Positions 1-11,589 of a stretch of 64,000 bases of DNA are shown one piece after another. The stretch's first letter is position 1; each line of letters opens with the position of its first letter. The translations under genes were made by a program, and so were the position numbers. The notes below the pieces were generated by a model. It was not told where the DNA came from. It worked only from the letters and a program-made list of their open reading frames with translations, and ran no database searches. The DNA is from Schlegelella aquatica (lineage in GTDB: Bacteria > Pseudomonadota > Gammaproteobacteria > Burkholderiales > Burkholderiaceae_C), in contig NZ_CP110257.1 in the NCBI RefSeq assembly GCF_026013905.1, positions 1,798,001 through 1,862,000 of the forward strand. Reading direction: 5' to 3'.

Positions 1-684
1 ACGCTCGATGCGGTAGGGGTGCTCGTTGACGTCTTCCAGGAAGAGCAGGCCCCCGCGGATCCGGGGCCAATGGGGGGTGCCGAGCAGCGAGGTCAGCACC
101 GTGAGGTTGCCGCCCCACAGCGGCCCGGTCACCTCCAGCCCGTCGAAACCCTCGGCGGTGCGGAAACCCACCGCCTCCAGCTCGCCCCCCATCGCTTCGA
201 GGAAGCAGGCCTCGGTCACCTCGTCGGGGGCCTCCGCGCCGAAGTCGAAGCAGGCCATGGGCCCGGCATACGTCACGAGCTTGGGGTAGCGGGCCAGCAA
301 TGCCAGCTGCAAGGCGGTGAAGTCGCTGTGGCCCACCCACCGCGTCCCTTGCTCGATGCTGCGCGCCATCGCCTCGTAGTCGATGGCATCCAGCAAACGG
401 TGCAGGCCGTACCCGCCCCGGCTCGCCATGGCCACGTCGGCTCCGCTGCCCGCCACGCGATGGATGGCCTCCAGTCGGACCTCGTCCTCCCCGGCGAACC
501 GCTGGCGCCGTGCGCGCGCCGAGGCGTCCAGGCTGACCGAGAAGCCCAGCCCCTGCAGACGGGCGGCCGCCCGGCGCAGCGCCGCCGTGTCGGCCACCAC
601 CCCCGAGGGCGAGAAGATCGTGAGCCTCCACGGACGGGCATCCGCGGGGTCCAGCCGGTGATCGGGGGGGGTTCGTCGGGTCAA
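1..684 (-). CDS. ldcA: LD-carboxypeptidase (peptidase S66), C-terminus cut by window edge
   Basis: The minus-strand frame reads as an S66 family serine peptidase, which removes the terminal D-alanine from muropeptide tetrapeptides during cell-wall recycling. Visible landmarks are the N-terminal strand with FSPSG, the RGGYGLHRLLD stretch, the nucleophile-elbow-like WVGHSDFTAL (Ser is the expected nucleophile) and GGLLFLEDVNEHPYRIER, where the Glu of the Ser-Glu-His triad is expected. The His-containing C-terminus lies beyond base 1. No ATG fits the N-terminus. The nearest start is a TTG at 684 that overlaps the tadA stop (TTGA), so the start is uncertain. It is downstream of and probably co-transcribed with tadA. 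Confidence 0.8.
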   Translation of the reverse strand, partial: MTRRTPPDHRLDPADARPWRLTIFSPSGVVADTAALRRAAARLQGLGFSVSLDASARARRQRFAGEDEVRLEAIHRVAGSGADVAMASRGGYGLHRLLDAIDYEAMARSIEQGTRWVGHSDFTALQLALLARYPKLVTYAGPMACFDFGAEAPDEVTEACFLEAMGGELEAVGFRTAEGFDGLEVTGPLWGGNLTVLTSLLGTPHWPRIRGGLLFLEDVNEHPYRIER

Positions 685-1259
685 AACTCGGTCTCCGGAG
701 GCAGTTCGCGCACCTCGCCCGTCGGAATCGGGGCGTCGGCTTCCTCGAACATCGAAGGCTGGACCGGCTGGCGACGTGTGCGGTGCAGGGCGCGCCGCTC
801 GGCGAAGAAGTCGCGCAGCAGTCGGCCGCAAGCCTCGGCCATCACGCCGCCCACGATCTGCGTGTGATGGTTCAGCTGAGGCTGCGCGAACAGGTCCACC
901 ACCGAGCCGGCCGCACCCGTCTTGGGGTCGTACGCACCGAAAACCACCCGCTTGAAGCGCGCATGCATCAGCGCCATCGCGCACATCGCGCAGGGCTCGA
1001 GCGTCACATAGAGCTCGCAGTCGGGCAGCCGGTAGTTGCCCAGCAGTTGCGCCGCATGGCGCAGCGCGACGATCTCGGCATGGGCCGTGGGATCGTGCTC
1101 GGTGATCGGGCGGTTGTAGCCCGTGGCGACGACTTGACCGTCGCGCAGGATCACCGCGCCCACGGGCACTTCGCCCACGATCCAGGCGTTGTGCGCCTGG
1201 TCGAGTGCCAGGCGCATCGCGTATTCGTCGGTGGGGGTGATGAGCGGGGCCGACGCCAT
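681..1259 (-). CDS. tadA: tRNA-specific adenosine deaminase TadA
   Basis: Cytoplasmic zinc deaminase that converts adenosine 34 of tRNA-Arg(ACG) to inosine. The 192-residue product carries both halves of the cytidine/deoxycytidylate deaminase zinc site: HAE at residues 60-62 (His zinc ligand and proton-shuttling Glu) and PCAMC at 89-93 (two Cys ligands). It is longer than the roughly 160-residue family norm because of a charged, Pro-rich C-terminal tail. It lies one base downstream of the small membrane-protein gene and its stop overlaps the likely start of the LD-carboxypeptidase, so the three genes look like one transcription unit. Confidence 0.95.
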   Translation of the reverse strand: MASAPLITPTDEYAMRLALDQAHNAWIVGEVPVGAVILRDGQVVATGYNRPITEHDPTAHAEIVALRHAAQLLGNYRLPDCELYVTLEPCAMCAMALMHARFKRVVFGAYDPKTGAAGSVVDLFAQPQLNHHTQIVGGVMAEACGRLLRDFFAERRALHRTRRQPVQPSMFEEADAPIPTGEVRELPPETEF

Positions 1260-1260
1260 C

Positions 1261-1488
1261 TCAAGGCTCTGCGCGTGAAGTGGAGGACAGCACCGCCTGG
1301 CTCACGTCCCGCTGCAACTGATGCAGTTGCCCCTGGAGGGAAGCGGGTTGCGTGCCGGCCCCGGCCCCGGAGCCCACCGTCATGCTCGGGACAGCCGGTA
1401 CCGCCACCGAAGTGAGCTGCTTCTTGGCCGCAAGGGCGAGGGCGGCCACCACCACGATCAGAGTTGCGAGACTGAACAAGGCGCGCAT
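1261..1488 (-). CDS. Small single-pass membrane protein, unknown function
   Basis: A 75-residue protein starting at the ATG at 1488. The first 22 residues are a hydrophobic segment (FSLATLIVVVAALALAA) followed by KK, so it is either an uncleaved membrane anchor or a signal peptide. The rest is a short Gly/Ala/Pro linker and a Gln-rich amphipathic stretch (LQGQLHQLQRDV) that could form a small helix. The stop is one base before the tadA ATG, which suggests translational coupling. I do not recognise a named family. A longer in-frame extension to 1647 exists but has no coding character. Confidence 0.6.
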   Translation of the reverse strand: MRALFSLATLIVVVAALALAAKKQLTSVAVPAVPSMTVGSGAGAGTQPASLQGQLHQLQRDVSQAVLSSTSRAEP

Positions 1489-1593
1489 GACGCAGATGAA
1501 GGAATCCGGGTGGCGATTTTGTAACACCGCCCGGCCGAACTTTCCGCGCCGCCCGTCTGGGACGAACGGCCACCGATCGGCCGGCCTCGCGGC

Positions 1594-1609
1594 CTCACTC
1601 CCACTCGAT
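1594..1609. repeat. Left copy of 16-bp guaA-3'-end direct repeat (att-like)
   Basis: CTCACTCCCACTCGAT occurs here and again, identically and in the same orientation, at 7684-7699, where it encodes the last residues of GuaA (IEWE and stop) on the minus strand. In this copy the same minus-strand reading also gives IEWE-stop, but no guaA gene precedes it. The 3' end of guaA is a known integration target for genomic islands, which leave a direct repeat of the gene end at the far boundary. The left copy therefore looks like the outer attachment site of the block ending at guaA. This reading is inferred. The identity is seen directly. Confidence 0.65.
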
Positions 1610-1856
1610 GATGCCCCCCGAGGGAGACACAGGGCCAACTTGGACATTCACCGTCTGAAACACCGTCTGGACATGACGAGCCGCCTGGGACTCCCCCCAC
1701 TCCGCCATCACTATAGAGCCTCGCCGACTCCGCCCATGCCTCTGACTATCGGCACCTGATCGCAGGAACGTTCGCGCAATCTTGCTTGAGGCATCGCGGC
1801 GAAGTGTCGGATCATCGCTTCGTCCCATCGACGCTCAGCATCGCCAACGCCACCCC
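1610..1856. other. Non-coding stretch inside the left end of the putative island
   Basis: About 250 bases between the left repeat and the antiporter start. No convincing coding frame is visible. A short imperfect direct repeat (CACCGTCTGAA / CACCGTCTGGA) lies near 1649-1672. The stretch probably holds the promoter of the downstream four-gene plus-strand operon, but I cannot point to clear -35/-10 elements. Confidence 0.4.
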
Positions 1857-3539
1857 ATGCACGGTCCCTTCTCGGAGTTCGCCCTGTTGTTGATGATCGG
1901 CGCGCTGGCCGGCGCCGCCTTCGTGCGCTTGCGCCAGCCGGTGCTGATCGCCTACATCGTCGTGGGCATCGCGGTGGGACCCGCCGGCTTCGGGCTCGTG
2001 TCGGCGCACGACCCGATCGACCTGCTCGCCCAGGTCGGGGTGACGGTGCTGCTCTTCGCGGTGGGGCTGAAGCTGGACCTGCACCACATCCGCCACATCG
2101 GGCCTGTGGCGCTGGTCACCGGCCTCGGCCAGCTCGCATTCACCATCGTGATCGGCTTCGCGCTGATCCTGGCGCTGGGCAAGGGCCCGATGGAGGCCTT
2201 GTACGTCGCCGTGGCGCTGACCTTCTCCAGCACCATCATCATCGTCAAGCTGCTGTCCGACAAGCGCGAGCTCGACAGCCTGCACGGCCGCGTCGCGGTG
2301 GGCTTCCTGATCGTGCAGGACCTGGCGGTCGTGATCGCGATGATGGCGATGAGCGCCCTGCGAGGCGCCGGCAGCGGCGATCCCGGCGGCGACAGCCCGG
2401 GCTGGACGGCCGTGGTGTTGTCGCTGGGCTGGCGCCTGGCCGCGGCCGCCGCCGCGATGTGGATGCTGATACGCTGGGTGCTGCCTGCCTTGGTGGCGGC
2501 GATGGCGCGCTCGCAGGAACTGCTGCTCGTGTTCGCCGTCGCCTGGGGCGTGGCCCTGGCCGCGCTAGGCGAATGGGCCGGGTTCAGCAAGGAGGCCGGC
2601 GCCTTCCTGGCCGGCTTCTCGCTCGCCTCCACCCGCTACCGCGAGGCGATGAACGCCCGCCTGACCGGCATCCGCGACTTCCTGCTGCTGTTCTTCTTCA
2701 TCGACCTGGGCGCCAGGCTGGAACTCTCGGCGCTGGGCGCCGAAGTGGTGCCGGCGATCGTGCTGTCGCTGTTCGTGCTGATCGGCAATCCGCTGATCGT
2801 GATGGCCATCATGGGCTTCATGGGCTACCGGCGGCGCACCGGCTTCATGGCCGGGCTGACAGTGACACAGATCAGCGAGTTCTCCATCGTCTTCGTGGCC
2901 ATGGGCATCACGCTGGGTCATGTGGGCGTGCAGGCGCTGAGCCTGACCACGCTCGTGGGCCTGGTAACCATCACGGCGTCCACCTACATGATCCTGTACG
3001 CACAGCCCCTGTACGAGCGGCTCGCGCCGTGGTTGCGGATCTTCGAGCGCCGTCATCCACAACGCGAAGCCGGCGGCGAGCCGGCCGCCATTGCCGCTCC
3101 CGATGCCATCGTCATCGGCCTGGGCCGCTACGGGCGACGGCTGGCGCAGAAGCTGGAGGAAGCAGGCGTGCGGGTGCTCGGTGTAGACTTCGACCCTGAA
3201 GTCACGCAGGTGCCTGCACCTGACGGCCTGGATGTGCGATTCGGCGATGCCCAGGATCCCGAGTTCCTCGAGACACTGCCCTTGGCGCGCACACCCTGGG
3301 TCGTGAGCACCATGCCCGACCTCGCGTCCAACCGGCTCTTGCTGCATGCCCTCACCGAGCGCGGCTACGGCGGGGATCTTGCCATCGTGGCGCGCGACGA
3401 TGCCACGGGTGCTGCACTCAAGCGCGCCGGTGTCCCGATCGTGCTCTACCCGGTGCGCAACGCGGTGGACTACGCCGTCGAGCACCTGAGTGAACTCATC
3501 CGAGCCGCGCGCCGCACGCCCGACAGGGAGGCCCCATGA
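1857..3539 (+). CDS. CPA2-family cation:proton antiporter with TrkA-N domain (KefB/KefC-like)
   Basis: Inner-membrane monovalent cation:proton antiporter, probably K+ or Na+ for H+. The start is the ATG at 1857 (MHGPFSEFALLL), which puts the first membrane helix at the N-terminus; the frame is open back to 1782 but without membrane character. Residues about 5-390 form roughly 12 hydrophobic segments of a Na+/H+ exchanger fold. Residues about 415-540 form a Rossmann NAD-binding TrkA-N domain (VIGLGRYGRRL, then VLGVDFDPE with an acidic ribose-binding residue). The layout matches KefB/KefC, but the N-terminal ligand-gating features cannot be verified. Its stop overlaps the universal stress protein start (ATGA). 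Confidence 0.85.
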   Translation: MHGPFSEFALLLMIGALAGAAFVRLRQPVLIAYIVVGIAVGPAGFGLVSAHDPIDLLAQVGVTVLLFAVGLKLDLHHIRHIGPVALVTGLGQLAFTIVIGFALILALGKGPMEALYVAVALTFSSTIIIVKLLSDKRELDSLHGRVAVGFLIVQDLAVVIAMMAMSALRGAGSGDPGGDSPGWTAVVLSLGWRLAAAAAAMWMLIRWVLPALVAAMARSQELLLVFAVAWGVALAALGEWAGFSKEAGAFLAGFSLASTRYREAMNARLTGIRDFLLLFFFIDLGARLELSALGAEVVPAIVLSLFVLIGNPLIVMAIMGFMGYRRRTGFMAGLTVTQISEFSIVFVAMGITLGHVGVQALSLTTLVGLVTITASTYMILYAQPLYERLAPWLRIFERRHPQREAGGEPAAIAAPDAIVIGLGRYGRRLAQKLEEAGVRVLGVDFDPEVTQVPAPDGLDVRFGDAQDPEFLETLPLARTPWVVSTMPDLASNRLLLHALTERGYGGDLAIVARDDATGAALKRAGVPIVLYPVRNAVDYAVEHLSELIRAARRTPDREAP

Positions 3540-4429
3540 ATCGTCTTGGCCCGATCCTCGCCGCCACCGACTTCTCTGCCCCGGCCCGCCATGCCGCGCA
3601 CCGTGCCGCACGCGTGGCGCACGCAACCGGCGCGTCGCTGACGCTGATGCACGTGCTGCCGGGCGGCGCGCTGCAGGAACTTCGCCAATGGCTCGGCACC
3701 GGCCACGTCGTGGAGCAGCAACTGAACGACGATGCGCAGCGGGAGCTTCGCGCACTGGCCTCGGAACTCCAGAGGCACCGGCACGTCACCCCGCGGACAG
3801 TCCATGTCAGCGGTTCGGTGCTCGACGAAATCAACCATGAGGCCGAGGCGCTGGATGCCGCCTTGCTGGTGCTCGGCGCGCGCGGCGCCGGCTTCCTGCG
3901 CCGGCTGGTGCTGGGCACCACGTCCGAACGGTTGCTTCGGCGCACCACGCGGCCCCTGCTGGTGGTGCGGCAGACGCCGCACGAACCCTACCGCCGGGTG
4001 CTGGTGGCATTGGATTTCTCACCCTGGTCGGCGCATGCCGTCACGCTGGCGCGCCGGGTGGCGCCGCACGCGAGGCTGCTGCTGTTCAACGCCTACCAGG
4101 TGCCGTTCGAGGAGAAGCTGCACTTCGCCGGCGTCGATGCCGCGACCATCGACCGCTACCGAAAACAGGCCCGCGCCAATGCCACCCAGCGGGTGCATGC
4201 GCTGGCCGCCGCCAGTGGCCTCAAGTCCGGCGACTGGGAGCCCTGCATCGTCGAAGGGGATGCCTCGCAGCGCATCGTCGAACACGAGCAGGAGAAGGAC
4301 TGTGACCTGGTCGTGCTCGGCAAGCACGGCCAGTCGGCCACCGAAGACCTGCTGCTGGGCAGCGTCAGCAAGCACGTGCTCGCTGAAGGCAGCACCGATG
4401 TGCTGGTCTCCACGGTGCGCGAGGCATGA
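3536..4429 (+). CDS. Tandem-domain universal stress protein (UspA family)
   Basis: A 297-residue protein made of two UspA domains (about residues 5-145 and 152-295), the UspE-like double arrangement. Each half ends with the ATP-binding glycine signature: GARGAGFLRRLVLGTTSERL in the first and GKHGQSATEDLLLGSVSK in the second. Each half also starts with a beta strand followed by D-F-S (ATDFS, ALDFS). Such proteins bind ATP and often regulate membrane transporters. Here it is sandwiched between an antiporter and an anion transporter with ATGA overlaps at both ends, so it is plausibly a nucleotide-sensing partner of these transporters. That role is inferred from context only. Confidence 0.9.
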   Translation: MNRLGPILAATDFSAPARHAAHRAARVAHATGASLTLMHVLPGGALQELRQWLGTGHVVEQQLNDDAQRELRALASELQRHRHVTPRTVHVSGSVLDEINHEAEALDAALLVLGARGAGFLRRLVLGTTSERLLRRTTRPLLVVRQTPHEPYRRVLVALDFSPWSAHAVTLARRVAPHARLLLFNAYQVPFEEKLHFAGVDAATIDRYRKQARANATQRVHALAAASGLKSGDWEPCIVEGDASQRIVEHEQEKDCDLVVLGKHGQSATEDLLLGSVSKHVLAEGSTDVLVSTVREA

Positions 4430-5772
4430 CGTGGCCGTCGGGACCACTGCTGCGCACGCTCGGCTGTCTGGCGCTGGCGGCACTCGTGTACGGGAGTGCC
4501 CCGCCGCCTGACGCACTGCGTGCCGGGCTGGCGCTGTTCGTGCTGATCGGTGCCCTGTGGATGACGCAGGCGCTGCACCTGAGCGTCACCGCCATGCTGG
4601 TGCCGCTGCTTGCGGTGCTGGCTGGGCTGATGGACCTGCGGACGGCGCTGGCGTCGTTCGCGCACCCGATCATCTTCCTGTTCCTGGGCGGGTTCGCGCT
4701 GGCTGCGGCCCTGCAGCGCCAGGGCCTGGACCGGGCCCTGGCCGTAGCCGTTCTGCGACTGGCCGCAGGTCGACGCGACGCCGCCGTGGCGCTCCTGTTC
4801 GCCCTGACGGCGCTGCTTTCGATGTGGATCAGCAACACGGCGACGGCCGCGATGATGCTGCCGCTGGCGCGGGGCTTGCTGCAAGACGATGACGGTCCTG
4901 CCGAGCGTGCCTTCGTGCTGCTGGGCGTGGCCTACAGCGCCAGCATCGGGGGCATCGGGACTCTGGTGGGCAGCCCGCCGAACGCCATCGCAGCGGCCCA
5001 GGCCGGCATCGGCTTTGCCGAGTGGATGCGCGCCGGCATGCCCTTGGTGCTGCTGTTGCTGCCGCTGATGGTCGGCGTGCTCTTCCTGATGCTGCGGCCC
5101 CGGTTGGGCGCCCAAGCGGCGATTCCCGCAGAGGACGCACCGTCGTTGCCATGGACCCGTGCGCAGCGCATCACCCTGGTCGTGTTCGGCCTAACGGCCG
5201 TGGGCTGGATCGGCGCGGCACCGCTGGGCAGAGTACTGGGCATCGCGGCGGACATCGACAGCGCCATCGCCCTGGCGGCGATCGTCGCCCTGGTGGCCAG
5301 CGGCGCCATCGGCTGGCCCGACATCGAACAGCGCACCCAGTGGGGTGTGTTGCTGCTCTTCGGTGGCGGACTGGCGCTGAGCGAGGTGATGGCCAGCAGC
5401 GGCGCCAGCCGGTTCATGGCCGGCGCGCTGACCGCAGCGCTGCAGGATGCGCCGACGCTGCTGTTGCTGCTGGGCCTGGTGGCCTTCGTCGTCTTCCTGA
5501 CCGAACTGGTCAGCAACACGGCATCGGCCGCATTGCTGGTGCCGATCTTCATGGGCGTGGCAGCGTCGCTGGGTTTGCCACCGCCACTGTTCGCCGCAGC
5601 CATCGCGGTGTCGGCGTCCTGCGCGTTCATGCTGCCGGTGGCCACCCCGCCGAATGCCATCGTCTACGCCACCGAAGAGGTGCCGCAGGCGACGATGATG
5701 CGCTGCGGTCTGGTGCTGAACGGCGTGTGCATCGTCGTCATCACCGCCGTGGCGGCCTGGGTGTTCACGTGA
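4426..5772 (+). CDS. SLC13/DASS-family anion transporter
   Basis: A 448-residue, highly hydrophobic inner-membrane protein with two inverted SNT motifs typical of divalent anion:Na+ symporters: ISNTATAAMMLP in the first half and VSNTASAALLVP in the second. These motifs line the Na+ and substrate sites in the family. The PNAIA/PNAIV segments after each SNT motif are also typical. Substrates of the family include di- and tricarboxylates, sulfate and phosphate, and the sequence does not decide which. It overlaps the Usp gene upstream and the Na/Pi transporter downstream by ATGA, so the four genes are translationally coupled. Confidence 0.85.
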   Translation: MTWPSGPLLRTLGCLALAALVYGSAPPPDALRAGLALFVLIGALWMTQALHLSVTAMLVPLLAVLAGLMDLRTALASFAHPIIFLFLGGFALAAALQRQGLDRALAVAVLRLAAGRRDAAVALLFALTALLSMWISNTATAAMMLPLARGLLQDDDGPAERAFVLLGVAYSASIGGIGTLVGSPPNAIAAAQAGIGFAEWMRAGMPLVLLLLPLMVGVLFLMLRPRLGAQAAIPAEDAPSLPWTRAQRITLVVFGLTAVGWIGAAPLGRVLGIAADIDSAIALAAIVALVASGAIGWPDIEQRTQWGVLLLFGGGLALSEVMASSGASRFMAGALTAALQDAPTLLLLLGLVAFVVFLTELVSNTASAALLVPIFMGVAASLGLPPPLFAAAIAVSASCAFMLPVATPPNAIVYATEEVPQATMMRCGLVLNGVCIVVITAVAAWVFT

Positions 5773-7367
5773 TGGACCTGCCGGCCCTCGGCACGATGGT
5801 CGGCGGGCTGGGCCTGTTCCTGCTCGGCATGGGCCTGATGACCGATGGCCTGAAACTGGCCGCAGGCCCTGCCCTGCACCGGATCCTGGCCGGCGCCACG
5901 CGCACGCGGGTCCACGCGCTGGGTTCCGGGCTGCTGGTCACGGCCCTGGTGCAGTCGTCCAGCGCGGTCACCGTGGCGGCGATCGGCTTCGTGAACGCCG
6001 GCCTGCTCGCACTCGGTCCGGCGCTGTGGGTGCTGTTCGGCGCCAACGTGGGCACCACGATGACGGGCTGGGTCGTCGCGCTGGTCGGCCTGAAGTTCAA
6101 GGTCGAGCTGCTGGCGATGCCGCTGGCCGGCCTGGGTGCGCTGTTGCGCCTGACCGGCGAGGATCGGCGCAGCGGCGCCATCGGCACCGCGCTCGCAGGC
6201 TTCGGGCTGCTGTTCATGGGCATCGCCCTGCTGCAGCAGGCCTTCGCCGGGCTGGCCGGCCAGATCAGCATGCCGCAAGGCGACGGGCCGCTCGGCGTGC
6301 TGGCGCAACTCGGCATCGGCGCGCTGATGACGGTACTCATGCAGTCCTCCAGCGCGGCCATGGCGATCACCCTCACCGCCGCACAGGGCGGGTTGATCGG
6401 CCCCCAGGGTGCGGCGGCCGTGGTCATCGGCGCCAACGTCGGCACCACGGTGACGGCCTTGCTGGCGGCCATCGGAGCGACGCCGAACGCCCGCCGCGCT
6501 GCATCGGCGCACGTGGTCTTCAATCTAGGCACCGGGGTGGTCGCGCTGCTGCTCCTGCCCTGGCTCATCGGGGTGTTGGGCCGGGCACGAGAAGCACTCG
6601 GTCTGCCGCCCGACCCTGCCACACAGCTGGCCCTGTTCCACACCACCTTCAACCTGATCGGCGTGCTGCTGATGTGGCCGCTGGCGCAGCGGCTGACGCG
6701 CTGGCTGCAGAAGCGTTTTCGCGCGCGCGAGGAAGACGAGGCCCAGCCGCAGTTCCTTGACGACACCGTGCTCGCCGTGCCCACGCTGGCGCTCGACGCG
6801 CTTTCACGCGAGGTGGCACGAGCCGGGCAGGTCGCTCTGCGCATGACCGGAAGCGCCTTGGCCGGCGCGGATGCGGCCGCACTGAAGGCCGATCACACGA
6901 TCCTGGCGAGCCTCGACGGCGCGATCGAACGCTTTGTGGAGCGTCTGCGCAGTGCATCGATGTCGCAGGCGGCCAGTGCACGGCTGGCCGAGCTGCTGCG
7001 CATCGAGCGGTACCACGAAGCCGCTGCCGAACAGGCCATGGCCGCCGCCACGCTGCCCTCGCTGGGGCCGGTCGACGAACGCCTAGCCGCCGCGGCGACC
7101 GCGTTTGCCGAAGCAGCCGAGGGTTTGCTTCGTCGCTGCGATCCGGCCGCGCCGGTGGATCTGGCTGGCCTCGACGCCGACCTGGGCATGATGGAGGCCC
7201 GCTACGAAGACCTCAAGGCGCAATTGCTGGCCGCCGGTGCCGACGCTCGCCTGGCACTGGCCGACATGGAGCAGGCATTGCGCCGGTGCAGTGCGCTGCG
7301 CCGGGCCGCCCAGCAACTTCATAAGGCACGGCGGCGGATCGCCGGAGGAGGAACCCCATCAGACTGA
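5772..7367 (+). CDS. Na+/phosphate cotransporter (NptA/YjbB-like) with PhoU-like tail
   Basis: Sodium-dependent phosphate transporter family protein of 531 residues. The start is the ATG at 5772, overlapping the previous stop. An ORF open upstream is only a shadow of the SLC13 gene. Two Na/Pi repeats are visible, each with a QSSSA motif (TALVQSSSAVTV and TVLMQSSSAAMA) followed by GANVGTT. The C-terminal third (about residues 340-531) is charged, helical and PhoU-like, as in YjbB. YjbB-type proteins can export phosphate. A purine-rich ribosome-binding-like run (GGAGGAGGAA) sits inside its last codons and appears to belong to a lost downstream gene. Confidence 0.85.
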   Translation: MDLPALGTMVGGLGLFLLGMGLMTDGLKLAAGPALHRILAGATRTRVHALGSGLLVTALVQSSSAVTVAAIGFVNAGLLALGPALWVLFGANVGTTMTGWVVALVGLKFKVELLAMPLAGLGALLRLTGEDRRSGAIGTALAGFGLLFMGIALLQQAFAGLAGQISMPQGDGPLGVLAQLGIGALMTVLMQSSSAAMAITLTAAQGGLIGPQGAAAVVIGANVGTTVTALLAAIGATPNARRAASAHVVFNLGTGVVALLLLPWLIGVLGRAREALGLPPDPATQLALFHTTFNLIGVLLMWPLAQRLTRWLQKRFRAREEDEAQPQFLDDTVLAVPTLALDALSREVARAGQVALRMTGSALAGADAAALKADHTILASLDGAIERFVERLRSASMSQAASARLAELLRIERYHEAAAEQAMAAATLPSLGPVDERLAAAATAFAEAAEGLLRRCDPAAPVDLAGLDADLGMMEARYEDLKAQLLAAGADARLALADMEQALRRCSALRRAAQQLHKARRRIAGGGTPSD

Positions 7368-7390
7368 CCTTCATCGGCGCCACGCAGGGT
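7358..7390 (+). pseudogene. Possible 5' remnant of an MBL-fold nuclease gene, start lost
   Basis: Directly after the ribosome-binding-like GGAGGAGGAA inside the Na/Pi gene tail, the frame ATC AGA CTG ACC reads RLTFIGATQG. This resembles the N-terminus of MBL-fold RNA-processing exonuclease family proteins (usually M-K/R-LTFLGA). The expected ATG is ATC here, and the similarity ends after about ten residues. The simplest reading is the stub of a fifth operon gene truncated by a deletion. The match is short, so confidence is low. Confidence 0.3.
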
Positions 7391-7683
7391 CTTGAGTTCC
7401 AGCTCTGTGAGCGAGCGGGCCCGAGAAGGGTTCGCGCCGACCGACTCGCCCAGGCGTCGTACGACCGACATGTGGGCCTCACCGATACCGGCACCCGATA
7501 CCGTGGACCGTCTGACGGCACGTTGCGAGCAACTTCAGCGTGGCAGCCCAAAGCCCGTCATGGATACCGTCATTTGGCCGTCGTCGACGACGAACGTCGA
7601 TGAACCGGTCTGAGTTCGAACCCTTGTCACGTCAAGATTCTGCGATCCGCCGAACGTCGCCTGACGCTGTCGAGCCATTCTGG
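7368..7683. other. Gene-free right end of the putative island
   Basis: About 316 bases between the Na/Pi gene stop and guaA. Apart from the possible MBL stub at its left end I see no coding frame with normal third-position GC, and no clear terminator for either convergent transcription unit. Base composition is less GC-rich than the flanking genes, consistent with decayed or foreign sequence. It ends at the 16-bp repeat that forms the guaA 3' end. Confidence 0.4.
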
Positions 7684-7684
7684 C

Positions 7685-9268
<1,584 letters not shown>

Positions 9269-9290
9269 GGGGTGGTCCTGTCCTGAGAAA

Positions 9291-9316
9291 TGCAAAAGGC
9301 AGCACCGGGTGCTGCC
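9291..9316 (-). terminator. Intrinsic terminator/attenuator between guaB and guaA
   Basis: On the minus strand GGCAGCA, a 5-base loop and TGCTGCC form a 7-bp GC-rich hairpin followed at once by TTTT and a T-rich run. It lies after the guaB stop and before the guaA GTG, so it should end or reduce guaB transcription into guaA. Confidence 0.7.
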
Positions 9317-9338
9317 TGGTTGCGTCGCGAGGGTGGCG

Positions 9339-10976
<1,638 letters not shown>

Positions 10977-11045
10977 TCACGCTCGCCGCCCGTCTGGAAA
11001 CGGTACCCTTCGTGGTCGCTGCCCCCGCCGCTACACTGCGCCGCC

Positions 11046-11555
11046 ATGAAAAACGTCTCACCTCGCCTGCGCGCCTGGCTCGCCCTGCTGATCGGCCTCG
11101 CGGTGAGCCTGCCGGCCGCCGCGCAATGGAAGTGGCGCGATGCCAACGGCAAGGTGCAGTACAGCGACCGGCCGCCGCCCGCCTCGGTGCCCGAGAAGGA
11201 CATCCTGCAGCGCCCGAACGGAACGCTGCGCGTCGCTGCGCCGGCGCCCGTCGCCTCGGCCGCCGAGGGCAACGCCCCCGCCAAGCCGGCCGCGCCCGCG
11301 GTGGACAAGGAACTCGAGGCACGCAAGAAGAAGGAAGAGCAGGAGAAGGAAGCCAAGCGGCGCGCCGAGGAGGAGAAGCTCGCCAAGGCGCGGGCCGAGA
11401 ACTGCGCCCGTGCCCGCAGCTACCTTCAGTCCCTGGAAAGCGGCATGAGGATCGCCCGCACCAACGACAAGGGCGAGCGAGAGATCCTGGACGACGCGGC
11501 CCGCGCGAAGGAAACCGAGCGCACGCGTCAGGTGATCGCCAGCGACTGCAAGTAG
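11046..11555 (+). CDS. DUF4124-type exported protein
   Basis: A 169-residue protein with an N-terminal signal peptide (positively charged start, LALLIGLAVSLPAAAQ, cleavage after AAA or AAQ). It is followed directly by WKWRDANGKVQYSDRPPP, the hallmark of the DUF4124 family of periplasmic proteins common in Betaproteobacteria. The middle (about residues 90-125) is a Lys/Glu/Arg-rich coiled-coil-like helix and the C-terminus has two Cys residues (NCARARSYL and SDCK) that could form a disulfide. Function is unknown. It is convergent with rnfH. Confidence 0.8.
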   Translation: MKNVSPRLRAWLALLIGLAVSLPAAAQWKWRDANGKVQYSDRPPPASVPEKDILQRPNGTLRVAAPAPVASAAEGNAPAKPAAPAVDKELEARKKKEEQEKEAKRRAEEEKLAKARAENCARARSYLQSLESGMRIARTNDKGEREILDDAARAKETERTRQVIASDCK

Positions 11556-11589
11556 CCCCGCCGCACAGCGAGCCTGATGCGCCGCCCGC

